Source of the DNA: Rhodovulum bhavnagarense
Lineage (GTDB): Bacteria > Pseudomonadota > Alphaproteobacteria > Rhodobacterales > Rhodobacteraceae
NCBI RefSeq assembly: GCF_004343505.1
Contig: NZ_SLXU01000004.1
Location: forward strand, 1 to 64,000
Direction of reading: 5' to 3'
Length of the DNA: 64,000 bases
Made by a program: the position numbers and the translations under genes. A model generated the notes under the pieces. That model was not told where the DNA came from, did no database searches, and saw only the letters and a list, made by a program, of their open reading frames with translations. Each line of letters opens with the position of its first letter. Position 1 is the first letter of the stretch. Below are positions 6,642-15,344 of this stretch, piece by piece.

Positions 6642-9131
6642 TCAGACAAAGGTGAAGTCGTCGACCTCCAGCGTCTGCACGCTCAGCCCGTCGCCCATGA
6701 CCTCGATCACGTGGTCCTCATAGCCGATCCGGATACCACCCAGGATGTTGCCAAGGTAAAGCGACGACAAGCCGCCATCGACCCCGATCATCAGGAAGCT
6801 GTCCACCCCGATCTCGAAATCCTCGATCACGTCGACGCGCGGCGCGGTGAAGGCATCGAAGTTGAAGTTGAACTGATCCGCACCAGCGCCGCCCGACATC
6901 GTGTCATTGCCGTCGCCGCCGTTAATCGTGTCATCCCCATCGCCGCCGCGAATGACGTCGTGACGACCGCCGCCGGCAAGGAAATCGTCACCCCCACCGC
7001 CGTAGATCGTATCGTCACCCTCGCCACCGCCAACCGAGTCGTTGCCCGCGCCGCCCTCGATATAGTCGGTGCCAGCACCGCCGCCGATGTCGTCATTGCC
7101 TTCGCCGCCATAAACGGTGTCAGCCCCAAGCGACGCGCCCATCGTGTCGTTGCCGTCATCGCCGTAAAGCACGTCATCGCCAGCGCCGCCATTCACAACG
7201 TCATTGCCGGTGCCGCCGGACAGATAGTCATCGTCCATGCCACCGCCCATGAAGTCGTCGCCACCCTCGCCGTAAAGCGTGTCATTCCCGGTGCCCCCGC
7301 CGATCGAGTCATCCCCGTCGCCGCCCGTCACCGAATCCGCACCATCGCCCGCGCCGATATTGTCGTTCCCCGCGCCGCCGTCGATCGTGTCATCGCCCCC
7401 AAGACCGAACAACGCGTCGTCACCGCCAAAACCGGTGATCACGTCAGCACCAGCCGTGCCGGTTAGCGTGTCGTTGCCTTCGGTTCCGGCCATGGGCTCG
7501 ACCGGCACCTGACCACCCAGCAACTCGGCCGCACTCAGGGTCATGTCGTCAAAGGCAAAGAATTCGACACTGGTGAACATGTCGGACCCCAGCGCCGATG
7601 AGACGATGATGGAGGCGCCGGAGATATCGGCCGTGACATCGCCGCTTGCGACCGCCAGAACGGCGGTATCGATGCCTGCGCCGCCCATGATCGTATCATC
7701 GCCCGCGCCGCCTTCCAGGATGTTATCGGCCGCGTTCCCGGTGATCGCGTCATGGCCGCTGCCGCCACGGGCGTTTTCGATGATGGTGGTGATATCGATG
7801 GACAGCGCCGAGACGACACCGCCGATATCCGAAACCGCGCCCGGGGTCAGGTCGATGCGCTGATCGGCGGTGACGGTCGACAGGTCGACAAGATCGGTGC
7901 CGCCGGTATCGAACAGCGTCAGGGCGACCGCTTCGCCCTCGTAAAACGCTCCGTCCTGCGGCGCTCCGTCGAACAGGATCGCGAACAGATCGCCCATCCA
8001 GCCCCCCACGTTCGACCCTGCCCCCCAAACCGTATCGCCCGCATAGGCCTCGGGCTGGCCATAGACCGCATGCACCGCCGCAAGGTCTGCTCGCATAGGC
8101 GTCAGGATCGACAGCACCTCGCCCTCTACATTGGGGTTCTGGGGTGGATCAAAATAGCTCATCACCGACATGATCGTGCTGTCATTGGCGATCAGGTTGT
8201 CCACGCCGAAGGTCGCGGTACCGTCATAGGGCCCCAGATGCCCAAGCCCCAGCGCATGGCCGGTCTCGTGCAGATAGGTCTGGTAGGAATAGCTATCGAC
8301 CGTGGTACCGTAGTAATTCACCCACTGGTTGCCGATATTGACCTCGGAATAGGTATTGATCCCGGTGACGGGGTCGTATTCCTGCGGCCCGGCAAAGGCG
8401 CCTGGATCGTCATCGACATACATGATGTTCGTAAGGTCGGGATCGTCGGTCTCGACAAAGGTCAGACCGGTCGCGATGGCCCATTCCTCAAGCGCCCAGC
8501 GGGCGAGTTGCTGGGCATCGGGTTGCAGTTCGGTGATGTTCACATAGACGGTTTCGGTCGCGAAATGAATCGGGGCCGGGCTACCCCAGTCGACCTCGAT
8601 AAGGTAGGTCGCGGCCTGTTCGACCGAGTAGAGCGCATCGGCAGCCATCAGGTGATAATCGCCGGTCCGGTTCAGATAGGCGCCAGCCTCGAGGTAATAG
8701 GTGCCGGTCGCGGGCGCGGTGAACTGGATTGCCGAGAAAAGAGTGCCCCATTGCTCTGCGATATCGTCATTGGTTGCGAGCACGGACCCGCTGGAATCAT
8801 ACAGTGACAGCTTGGTATCCCTCAGGCCGTCCGCGCTGCCGCCCACGCCCCATTGCGTAAAGACATAGCTCTGCCCGGCCACCAGCTCGATCGCGACCCA
8901 GTCGGTATCGCCACTCGCCGCGATCGTTCCGGCAAAGACATCATCGACCTGCATCGCGTAGGCGGTCATGGTTCCACTTGCGGCATCCGCGTCCTCGGTC
9001 TGGCTCGCCGGGATGACCGTAAGCGCGGTCCCAAGCGCCGAGGATGTCAGCGGCGCCGCCGGATAGGCGACCGGCTCCCCCGCAGCAACCAACGCAAGGT
9101 TCACATCGAGGGACACGCATAGTTCGCACAT
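6642..9131 (-). CDS. Serralysin-type (M10) secreted metalloprotease with RTX array
   Basis: An 829-residue zinc protease expected to leave by type I secretion. Residues about 60-165 look like a bacterial pre-peptidase C-terminal (PPC) domain (DWVAIELVAGQSYVF...GTYYLEAG). The zinc site HETGHALGLGH at about 288-298 fits HExxHxxGxxH of metzincins, and IMSVMSYFD about 25 residues later supplies the Met-turn. An RTX array (about 555-745) and a tail ending DDFTFV follow. The ATG at 9131 is preferred because GGAGACCAG lies upstream; an ATG 33 bases earlier lacks a ribosome site. The PPC domain placed before the catalytic domain is less usual. Residues about 557-785 come from the 686-bp block shared with the next RTX gene. 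Confidence 0.93.
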   Translation of the reverse strand: MCELCVSLDVNLALVAAGEPVAYPAAPLTSSALGTALTVIPASQTEDADAASGTMTAYAMQVDDVFAGTIAASGDTDWVAIELVAGQSYVFTQWGVGGSADGLRDTKLSLYDSSGSVLATNDDIAEQWGTLFSAIQFTAPATGTYYLEAGAYLNRTGDYHLMAADALYSVEQAATYLIEVDWGSPAPIHFATETVYVNITELQPDAQQLARWALEEWAIATGLTFVETDDPDLTNIMYVDDDPGAFAGPQEYDPVTGINTYSEVNIGNQWVNYYGTTVDSYSYQTYLHETGHALGLGHLGPYDGTATFGVDNLIANDSTIMSVMSYFDPPQNPNVEGEVLSILTPMRADLAAVHAVYGQPEAYAGDTVWGAGSNVGGWMGDLFAILFDGAPQDGAFYEGEAVALTLFDTGGTDLVDLSTVTADQRIDLTPGAVSDIGGVVSALSIDITTIIENARGGSGHDAITGNAADNILEGGAGDDTIMGGAGIDTAVLAVASGDVTADISGASIIVSSALGSDMFTSVEFFAFDDMTLSAAELLGGQVPVEPMAGTEGNDTLTGTAGADVITGFGGDDALFGLGGDDTIDGGAGNDNIGAGDGADSVTGGDGDDSIGGGTGNDTLYGEGGDDFMGGGMDDDYLSGGTGNDVVNGGAGDDVLYGDDGNDTMGASLGADTVYGGEGNDDIGGGAGTDYIEGGAGNDSVGGGEGDDTIYGGGGDDFLAGGGRHDVIRGGDGDDTINGGDGNDTMSGGAGADQFNFNFDAFTAPRVDVIEDFEIGVDSFLMIGVDGGLSSLYLGNILGGIRIGYEDHVIEVMGDGLSVQTLEVDDFTFV
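6778..7463. repeat. 686-bp direct repeat, copy 2 (RTX array and flank)
   Basis: Second copy of the block at 3550-4235, inside the metalloprotease gene. The offset stays at 3228 throughout, so there are no insertions or deletions between the copies. At its boundaries the sequences turn abruptly different (for example CCGGTGATGT against CCGGTTAGCG at the upper end), which is what a gene-conversion tract or a very recent segmental copy looks like. Confidence 0.9.
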
Positions 9132-9321
9132 CTTACTGGTCTCCAGTTTGGCCGACCGTCCCATGCCGGATCACAACGGCGCGCAGAAAAACGGTCCTTG
9201 GGCAAGAGGATGGAATCTCGACCGCCCGTTGTCCAGCCGCGAAGCACTCAACCGAACCAGCGCCGCGCCCAGCACCGCGCGATGCCGCCTCGACAGGGGG
9301 CGTCTTTCGGCGCCGTGCCAC

Positions 9322-10107
9322 TCAGGGCAGGGCCAGGATGACATGGCTGGCCTTGACCAGCGCCGTCGCCCGATCACCCGGACCAAGCCCAAGGTCATCG
9401 GCGCTGTCACGCGTGATCGTCGCGGCCAGTGTCTTTCCCCACCCCAGGTCAAGGACGATTTCGCTGTTAACTTCGCCGTCCGTGCGGGAAAGCAACGTTC
9501 CCTCAAGACGGTTGCGCACCGAAACCGGCCCGATGTCATGCCCGGCGGCAATCGCGACCAGACTGGATTTCAGCAGGGCAAAGACCTCCTTGCCGGGGCC
9601 CAGGTCCATCTCGGCGGCGCTTTGCCCGGTAATGACGGAAACCAGCCGCTGACCGGCCCCAAGGCTCATGTCGACCTCTGCGCTGACCGCGCTGCCGGTG
9701 ACGCCCTGGACGGTACAGCGATAGACATTGCGCACCGAAGTCTTCATCGTCAGGCTACCCAGCATTTCGTCGGGGTCGATACCGATCCGCGCCTCCAGGC
9801 TGGCGACCACGCGGGCCAGATCCTCTTGCAGGGCCGCGTAGGCCAAGATCACCTTTTCGCCCGCGGGGGTCAGACAGGCCCCACCGCCCGACCGACCGCC
9901 CGGTGCCGCGCTGACCAGCGGCGCGGCAAAGAGATTGTTCATCGCCTGCACCCCGTCCCAGGCGGCCTTGTAAGACAATCCCACCTCGCGCGCGGCCGCG
10001 GAAATCGACCCCGTCCGCCCCACCGCTGCCAATAGCGCCACGCGGTCCGCCCCCATCCGTGCCCCGGATCGTTCCAGTATCAGCGCACCGCGCAGACCTT
10101 TAGACAT
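9322..10107 (-). CDS. modE: ModE-type molybdate-responsive regulator
   Basis: A 261-residue regulator. Residues about 20-100 form a LysR-like winged helix-turn-helix (GADRVALLAAVGRTGSISAAAREVGLSYKAAWDGV), the DNA-binding part of ModE. Two Mop/TOBE molybdate-binding domains follow, about 125-190 (SVRNVYRCTVQGV...) and 195-261 (SVRNRLEGTLLSRTDG...ASHVILALP). With molybdate bound, ModE proteins usually repress molybdate uptake and control molybdoenzyme genes. It is divergent from mop-modABC with a Mo-box-like inverted repeat between them. Length and domain order match full-length ModE. Confidence 0.93.
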   Translation of the reverse strand: MSKGLRGALILERSGARMGADRVALLAAVGRTGSISAAAREVGLSYKAAWDGVQAMNNLFAAPLVSAAPGGRSGGGACLTPAGEKVILAYAALQEDLARVVASLEARIGIDPDEMLGSLTMKTSVRNVYRCTVQGVTGSAVSAEVDMSLGAGQRLVSVITGQSAAEMDLGPGKEVFALLKSSLVAIAAGHDIGPVSVRNRLEGTLLSRTDGEVNSEIVLDLGWGKTLAATITRDSADDLGLGPGDRATALVKASHVILALP

Positions 10108-10421
10108 CGCGTGTCATCCCCTTTCGATTGCCCTGTCTTACCCCGGCGCCCTGATCGCCGCCACCGCCAGTTGCCGACAGGCGTGGTGCGCGATGCATTT
10201 CAGTCTGCCGTGCCATTGTGCGTTTTTCCGGTCTTCGCCCAAATTGACACCGCAACCGCCCGCCCGGATGCGGCGGATCACCACGGCGTGTCGGCCGGGT
10301 CTAGGCAAAACGCTATGAGGCCGACCTAAATAACGATGGGGATCGCGCAGAACCTTTGCGTATCGATATGTGGGTTGCATACATATCGCTTTTGCGACAC
10401 CGTAACGAACAGGAAAACATC
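10108..10421. other. Divergent modE/mop control region
   Basis: This 314-base non-coding gap separates modE from mop-modABC. The only clear signal is the inverted repeat at 10364-10388 near mop. No comparable repeat is seen close to the modE start, and no small gene is supported. Confidence 0.6.
10364..10388. promoter_or_regulatory. Mo-box-like ModE operator upstream of mop-modABC
   Basis: Perfect 8-bp arms CGATATGT (10364-10371) and ACATATCG (10381-10388) with a 9-base spacer. ModE sites in other bacteria are TATA-rich inverted repeats of similar size starting with CG-type ends. It lies 33 bases before the mop ATG, and a possible promoter (TTGCGT at 10356, ATACAT at 10379) would have its -10 inside the right arm, as expected for repression by ModE-molybdate. 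Confidence 0.65.
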
Positions 10422-10847
10422 ATGCAGACAAGCACCAGGAACACCTATCGCTGCACGGTCACCAAGATCACGCAAGGCGCGGTGAACGCGGAAATCGATC
10501 TTGCCCTGCCGGATGGCCAGCGGCTTGCCGCTGTCATAACCGAACGCAGCGCGCAAGACATGGGGCTGAGCGAAGGCGCAGAGGTCTTTGCCCTGGTCAA
10601 GGCGACCTTCATCATGCTGATGGCTGGGGATGCGCCTGGCCGGGTCTCAGCCTGCAACCGCCTGGCCGGTAGGGTCTCGGCACGCAAGGATGGCCCGGTC
10701 AACAGCGAGATCATCCTCGACCTCGGCACGGGCAACACCATTACCGCCATCGTCACGCGCGCCAGTGCCGACAGCCTGGGGCTGGCTCCCGGCGCAACGG
10801 CGACCGCGCTGTTCAAGGCATCCCATGTCATCCTCGCACTGCCCTGA
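10422..10847 (+). CDS. mop: Molybdenum-pterin/molybdate-binding Mop protein (two Mop domains)
   Basis: A 141-residue soluble protein made of two Mop (TOBE) domains and nothing else: TSTRNTYRCTVTKITQGAVNAEIDL opens the first, and the second starts near residue 75. Such molbindins assemble into oligomers that store or buffer molybdate in the cytoplasm. The second domain resembles the last domain of the neighbouring ModE very closely (both end KASHVILALP), suggesting an origin by duplication of part of modE. The ATG at 10422 is chosen because AGGAAAA sits 8 bases upstream and upstream in-frame codons run into the operator. It is followed by modA after 38 bases, so it is probably the first gene of a mop-modABC operon. 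Confidence 0.88.
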   Translation: MQTSTRNTYRCTVTKITQGAVNAEIDLALPDGQRLAAVITERSAQDMGLSEGAEVFALVKATFIMLMAGDAPGRVSACNRLAGRVSARKDGPVNSEIILDLGTGNTITAIVTRASADSLGLAPGATATALFKASHVILALP

Positions 10848-10885
10848 GGGGCTGACAGGAATTTCAAAAGGAAAGGACAAATACC

Positions 10886-11650
10886 ATGACATTCGAAAAG
10901 TCCATTTCGCGCAGTGGCATCGCGGCCTTCCTGGTGGCCTGCGCTTTCTGCGGGCCAGTCCGGGCGGGCGAAACCATCGCCGCGGTGGCCGCCAATTTCA
11001 CCGAGGCCGCGAAAGAGATCGGCGCGGCCTTTACCCAGGCCACCGGGCATGACGTCATCTACAGCTTTGGCCCAACCGGCCAACTTTATACCCAGATCAC
11101 CCAGGACGCGCCGTTCGAGGTGTTTCTTGCCGCCGATCAGGCCCGCCCCGAACTGGCCGAGGCGGAAGGATATGCGGCGCCTGGATCGCGGTTCACATAC
11201 GCGGTCGGCCAACTGGTTCTATGGAGCGCGGATGCCGGGCTGATCGACGGGACCAGCGCCGCGCTTGAGGCCGGTGAGTTCACCCATGTCGCCATCGCCA
11301 ATCCCCAGACCGCCCCCTATGGCGCAGCCGCGGTCGAGGTAATGAAAGCGCTTGCCGTCCATGACGATCTTGCGCCCAAGATCGTTCAGGGCAAGAGCAT
11401 CAGCCAGACCCACCAGTTCGCCACCACCGGCAATGCCGAGCTGGGCTTTGTCGCGCTCAGCCAGGTTATCGCGGATGAGGCCGGCTCGCGCTGGGTGATC
11501 CCGCAAGAGATGTATTCCCCGATCCGGCAGGATGCCGTCCTGCTTGAAAAAGGCGCCCGGAACGAGGCTGCCACCGCCTATATCGATTTCCTCAAGGGCC
11601 CCGAGGCCCGCACCATCATAGCCAAGTACGGCTACGGCACGGGGGAATAA
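10886..11650 (+). CDS. modA: Molybdate ABC transporter, periplasmic binding protein
   Basis: A 254-residue binding protein that captures molybdate in the periplasm for ModBC. An N-terminal signal peptide (hydrophobic GIAAFLVACAFCGPVRA) would be cut before GETIAAVAANF. The mature start AAVAANFTEAAKEIGAAF and the later YSFGPTGQLYTQI, PFEVFLAAD and NPQTAPYG are characteristic of ModA. AAAGGAAAGG lies upstream of the ATG. Only three bases separate its stop from modB. Confidence 0.95.
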   Translation: MTFEKSISRSGIAAFLVACAFCGPVRAGETIAAVAANFTEAAKEIGAAFTQATGHDVIYSFGPTGQLYTQITQDAPFEVFLAADQARPELAEAEGYAAPGSRFTYAVGQLVLWSADAGLIDGTSAALEAGEFTHVAIANPQTAPYGAAAVEVMKALAVHDDLAPKIVQGKSISQTHQFATTGNAELGFVALSQVIADEAGSRWVIPQEMYSPIRQDAVLLEKGARNEAATAYIDFLKGPEARTIIAKYGYGTGE

Positions 11651-11653
11651 GCC

Positions 11654-12337
11654 ATGTCAGAGGGGGCCCTGTTAGACGCGGCAATGGTCCAGACCATCGC
11701 CCTGACGCTGAAGCTGGCGATGATCACCACGATCGTGTTGCTGCTGGTGGGCACCCCTCTGGCCTGGTGGCTGGCCCGGTCTCGTGGCCTGTGGAAAGAG
11801 GTGGTGGCCGCCGTCGTGGCCCTGCCTATCGTGCTGCCGCCCACGGTTCTTGGGTTCTACCTGTTGATCGCGATGGGGCCGAATTCGCCGCTGACCACGA
11901 TCCTGGGGCGCAAGCTGTCCTTCACCTTCGAGGGGCTGGTGATCGGCTCGGTCATCTATTCGCTGCCCTTCGTGGTCAACCCGATCCGCAACGCGTTCGA
12001 GGCGATGGGGGATCGCCCGATGGAGGTGGCCGCCACCCTGCGCTCCGGGCCGCTGGATGCCTTCTTTACCGTCGCGTTGCCGCTGGCGCTGCCGGGTATC
12101 TTTACCGGGGCGATTCTGGGCTTTGCCCATACGATAGGCGAATTCGGCGTCGTGCTGATGATCGGCGGCGGCATCCCGGGTGTGACCAAGGTGCTATCGG
12201 TGACGATCTTCGACTACGTGGAAACGCTGCAATGGGGAAAGGCGCATATCCTTGCGGGCGGCATGCTGGGAATGTCCTTTGTCGTGATCCTCGCGATGAT
12301 GCTGATCGAGCGGCGGCTGAACGGGGCGCGGCGATGA
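11654..12337 (+). CDS. modB: Molybdate ABC transporter, permease
   Basis: A 227-residue inner-membrane permease with about five hydrophobic segments. The EAA loop expected to contact the ATPase is visible as [27 protein letters not shown] (residues about 117-143), and [16 protein letters not shown] is typical of ModB. The length matches the family. Its stop overlaps the modC start in an ATGA, indicating translational coupling. Confidence 0.95.
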   Translation: MSEGALLDAAMVQTIALTLKLAMITTIVLLLVGTPLAWWLARSRGLWKEVVAAVVALPIVLPPTVLGFYLLIAMGPNSPLTTILGRKLSFTFEGLVIGSVIYSLPFVVNPIRNAFEAMGDRPMEVAATLRSGPLDAFFTVALPLALPGIFTGAILGFAHTIGEFGVVLMIGGGIPGVTKVLSVTIFDYVETLQWGKAHILAGGMLGMSFVVILAMMLIERRLNGARR

Positions 12338-13470
12338 TCGAGGCGGCATTCAAGGGGCGTCTGGGCAGTTTCGACCTGGACGCGGAATTCACCGCGCCGG
12401 GCCAGGGCGTCACCGCGCTGTTCGGCCCGTCGGGCTGTGGCAAGACGACGGTCCTGCGCAGCATCGCGGGGCTGATGCGCCTGCCTGCGGGCCGGCTGGT
12501 TGTGAACGGAGTGACCTGGCAGGACGGTCGGCGCTTTGTGCCGCCCCATCGCCGCGCCATGGGCTATGTGTTTCAAGAGGCCAGCCTGTTTCCCCATCTC
12601 TCGATCGAGGCCAACCTGACCTTCGGGATGCGCCGCCAGAAGGCACCCGCCCGCATCGGACTGGACGAGGTTATCGACCTTTTGGGCATCGGCCGGCTTT
12701 TCGACCGGCACCCGACGCAACTGTCCGGGGGCGAACGTCAGCGGGTCGCAATCGGTCGGGCCCTGCTATCCCAGCCCGAACTTTTGCTGATGGATGAACC
12801 GCTATCGGCGCTCGACCGCTTCTCCAAGGACGACATCCTGCCCTATCTCGAACGGCTGCACGCTGCGCTGTCGATCCCGGTGCTTTACGTCAGCCACGAC
12901 ATTGCCGAGGTCGAGCGACTGGCCGATACGCTGGTTCTGATGGAGGCGGGCCGCGTGCGCGCCGCCGGCCCCATCGCCGACGTGCTGGCCAATCCCGCGC
13001 TGCCGCTGATACGGTTGCCCGACCCCGCCGCAGTGATCGACGGCACGGTAATCGCGACTGACCCGCGTTACGGCCTGTCCGAGGTCGCGGTGCGGGGCGG
13101 GGTAATGACGGTGCCCGGCCTGCTGGGCGCAGTGGGCACGCGCCGCCGCTTGCGCGTTCTTGCACGCGATATCAGCCTGGGCCGCCATGCCCCACAGGAT
13201 ACGACCATCCTTAACGCGCTGACCGCGCGCATCGAGGGCGCCGAGGAAACCGCGGACCACCAGGTCACGGTGCGGCTGCGGCTTGGCGCCGATGGCATGG
13301 GTGCGGCACTTGTCGCCCGTGTCTCGCGCAAGTCCTGGGACATGCTGGGCCTGCGCACCGGGGAAACGATTGTCGCACGCCTGAAGGCCGTGGCGCTTGT
13401 CGAACCGGCCCGCCAGGCGGCACCGCAACACGATAAGTCCGGCATCCAGGCCCGCCCATGGCAGTCGTGA
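12334..13470 (+). CDS. modC: Molybdate ABC transporter, ATP-binding protein
   Basis: A 378-residue ATPase that powers molybdate import. It has Walker [11 protein letters not shown]-loop [12 protein letters not shown], signature [16 protein letters not shown], Walker [13 protein letters not shown] and the switch His in VSHDIAE. After the ATPase domain comes a C-terminal Mop/TOBE region (about residues 290-360) typical of ModC, which may sense molybdate. The start is set by the ATGA overlap with modB. Confidence 0.95.
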   Translation: MIEAAFKGRLGSFDLDAEFTAPGQGVTALFGPSGCGKTTVLRSIAGLMRLPAGRLVVNGVTWQDGRRFVPPHRRAMGYVFQEASLFPHLSIEANLTFGMRRQKAPARIGLDEVIDLLGIGRLFDRHPTQLSGGERQRVAIGRALLSQPELLLMDEPLSALDRFSKDDILPYLERLHAALSIPVLYVSHDIAEVERLADTLVLMEAGRVRAAGPIADVLANPALPLIRLPDPAAVIDGTVIATDPRYGLSEVAVRGGVMTVPGLLGAVGTRRRLRVLARDISLGRHAPQDTTILNALTARIEGAEETADHQVTVRLRLGADGMGAALVARVSRKSWDMLGLRTGETIVARLKAVALVEPARQAAPQHDKSGIQARPWQS

Positions 13471-13483
13471 CACCCGCGCCGTC

Positions 13484-14110
13484 CTAGCGACGCCCGAAAA
13501 GCCGCTGCCAGAGGTTTTCGGCGCGGTCGTCCACGCTGTCGATGAAATCGCCGGCCTCGTCTATCAGCGGCTCGATCCGGTCTTCGCGAAACCGTGCCAG
13601 CACACGCCAGATCCAGGCTGCGATCACTGTCAGAGTGCCGAGGATCAGGATGTTCAACCAGGGGATGATCGTCACGTCCGGGCGATCCACGGCACGAATA
13701 CCCACCGCGTTGGGATAGATCGACAGGTATTCGTTGCGCCATCCGTAATGGGTCACCACCACCCATTGCGGGTTGTCCTTGCTGGACTTCAGATCGCCCG
13801 CCTCGGCCTGAAGATTCGATGTGTCGAACTTGAAATAGGGCGGCCAGCCCCAGCCGGTATCCTCGTTGCGAAACACGATGACCTTGCCCTCGGGCGTAAA
13901 GGTCTCGATCAGGTTGACATAACGCTGTGCGCCCGGGCTGCCTTCGCCCGGCGCGGTTCCCGCCCAGAACAGGGCATTGTCGCCGACCGTGACCTGCGTC
14001 TCGTAGGCGCGGTTGATCCGCACGACATCATGCTGCGGCAGCGTGTAATGCAGAAAGGCCCCGATCAGCACGGCGATCACCGCCAGAAAGGTCCATTTGA
14101 CGTAAACCAT
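13484..14110 (-). CDS. DUF1523 family membrane protein
   Basis: A 208-residue protein of the DUF1523 family. A hydrophobic segment at about 6-24 and another at about 150-170 (IPWLNILILGTLTVIAAWIW) place a roughly 125-residue globular part (DTGWGWPPYFKFDTSNLQAEAGDL, YGWRNEYLSIYPNAV) outside the membrane; the C-terminus is charged and cytoplasmic. Function is not known. It converges with modC with only 13 bases between them and follows a small membrane protein on the same strand. Confidence 0.8.
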   Translation of the reverse strand: MVYVKWTFLAVIAVLIGAFLHYTLPQHDVVRINRAYETQVTVGDNALFWAGTAPGEGSPGAQRYVNLIETFTPEGKVIVFRNEDTGWGWPPYFKFDTSNLQAEAGDLKSSKDNPQWVVVTHYGWRNEYLSIYPNAVGIRAVDRPDVTIIPWLNILILGTLTVIAAWIWRVLARFREDRIEPLIDEAGDFIDSVDDRAENLWQRLFGRR

Positions 14111-14117
14111 TGCAGCC

Positions 14118-14384
14118 TCACGTATAATTTATGACGTAGATGATCGTGCCGATTACCGTTATCGGCACGATATAGACTCCGAGGATCAGCTTGCGGCGCA
14201 GCGAACGATCATACTCTTCAAGTCCTGCGCGAACGAAGGCGTCACGTTCGCCGGCGTCTGCCTCTTGATCCCATTCGCGTTTCAGCCTCTCGCGGCGCAC
14301 CGCCCGCGAATAAAGCGAAAGACTGATATAGACGACGCTCAGGGCGACAAATCCCAGAATGACAAAGCGCAGCAGCGCGATCAT
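14118..14384 (-). CDS. Small membrane protein, unknown function
   Basis: A protein of 88 residues with two hydrophobic helices: one at the N-terminus (MIALLRFVILGFVALSVVYI) and one at the C-terminus (LILGVYIVPITVIGTIIYVI), separated by a charged segment rich in Arg and Glu. The ATG at 14384 is preferred because it begins directly with the first helix and a GGGAAGGGGC sequence precedes it. It lies seven bases before the DUF1523 gene and probably shares its transcript. I do not recognise the family. Confidence 0.7.
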   Translation of the reverse strand: MIALLRFVILGFVALSVVYISLSLYSRAVRRERLKREWDQEADAGERDAFVRAGLEEYDRSLRRKLILGVYIVPITVIGTIIYVINYT

Positions 14385-14492
14385 CAAAGCCCCTTCCCGG
14401 TTCGCTCGGCGGCCAGTCTCTTGACCACCAATATAGGCGAAACGGCGACTGGTTTGCACCCTGCGCGCGCAGTGCGGCGCAAAAGCGCGCCC

Positions 14493-15344
14493 TCAGGCCT
14501 GAGACAGCGCGATATTGTCGATCAGGCGCACCCCAGCGAGGTGCGCGGCGGCCAATAGCCGGGCAGGCCGGTCTAGACGATCAAGAGGCACAAGACTGTC
14601 GGCGGCGCAGAGTTCGACATAATCGACCGCCTCAAAACCACCCGACAGGATCGCGGCGCGCGCCTTGTCCAATGCCCCGGCCACCGGCAAACCGCTCTCG
14701 ATCGTCCTGCCCGCCCCCCGCAACGCGGCGTAAAGCGCGGGCGCCGCGGCCCGCGCCGCCCCCGTCAGACGCTGATTTCGCGAAGATAGCGCCAGCCCGT
14801 CGGCCTCGCGCACGGTCGGGCAGCCAATGATGTCAACTGCAATATCCAGGTCGCGCGCCATCCGGCGCACCACCGCAAGCTGCTGAAAATCCTTTTCGCC
14901 GAAATAGGCCAGCTCCGCCTGCGTCTGGTTGAAAAGCTTGGCCACCACGGTGGTAACCCCGTCGAAATGTCCGGGCCGGTGAGCCCCGCACAACCTGTCG
15001 GTAAGCCCCGCTACAGAAACAGTGGTGGCAAAGCCACCGGGGTAGACCTCGTCCGGCCCGGGCGCATAGATTGCATCCACTGCGAAAGGGGCAAGGAGGG
15101 ACGCGTCACGCTCCTCTGTGCGAGGATAACCGGCCAGGTCATCGGGATTATCGAATTGCCGAGGGTTGACAAAGATTGTCACGATCACCCGGTCTGCCCC
15201 GGCACGGGCGGCACGCACGAGACTCAGATGCCCCTCGTGCAGCGCGCCCATCGTGGGCACAACCGCCACGCGCGCGCCCTCGCCCCGCCATTGCGCGCTC
15301 AGCGATCGCAGATCGGACAGGCGCCGCAGGATCGGCGCGCTCAT
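14493..15344 (-). CDS. panC: Pantoate-beta-alanine ligase
   Basis: A 283-residue enzyme that condenses D-pantoate with beta-alanine using ATP, the last step of pantothenate synthesis. Clear signatures are [19 protein letters not shown] (ATP-binding HxGH), [22 protein letters not shown] and [16 protein letters not shown]. The length matches the family. The ATG overlaps the panB stop in ATGA, so the two are translationally coupled. Confidence 0.97.
   Translation of the reverse strand: MSAPILRRLSDLRSLSAQWRGEGARVAVVPTMGALHEGHLSLVRAARAGADRVIVTIFVNPRQFDNPDDLAGYPRTEERDASLLAPFAVDAIYAPGPDEVYPGGFATTVSVAGLTDRLCGAHRPGHFDGVTTVVAKLFNQTQAELAYFGEKDFQQLAVVRRMARDLDIAVDIIGCPTVREADGLALSSRNQRLTGAARAAAPALYAALRGAGRTIESGLPVAGALDKARAAILSGGFEAVDYVELCAADSLVPLDRLDRPARLLAAAHLAGVRLIDNIALSQA

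Noticed and set aside
3306-7466. Two long plus-strand open frames opposite the central RTX genes
   Set aside because: They repeat VIxxAAxxRV-type units that are the antisense of the RTX nonapeptides; they were useful only to confirm that the 686-bp block is identical.
3185-9321. Insertion sequence as a cause of the 686-bp duplication
   Set aside because: No terminal inverted repeats, target duplications or transposase are seen; the block lies inside two coding regions in frame.
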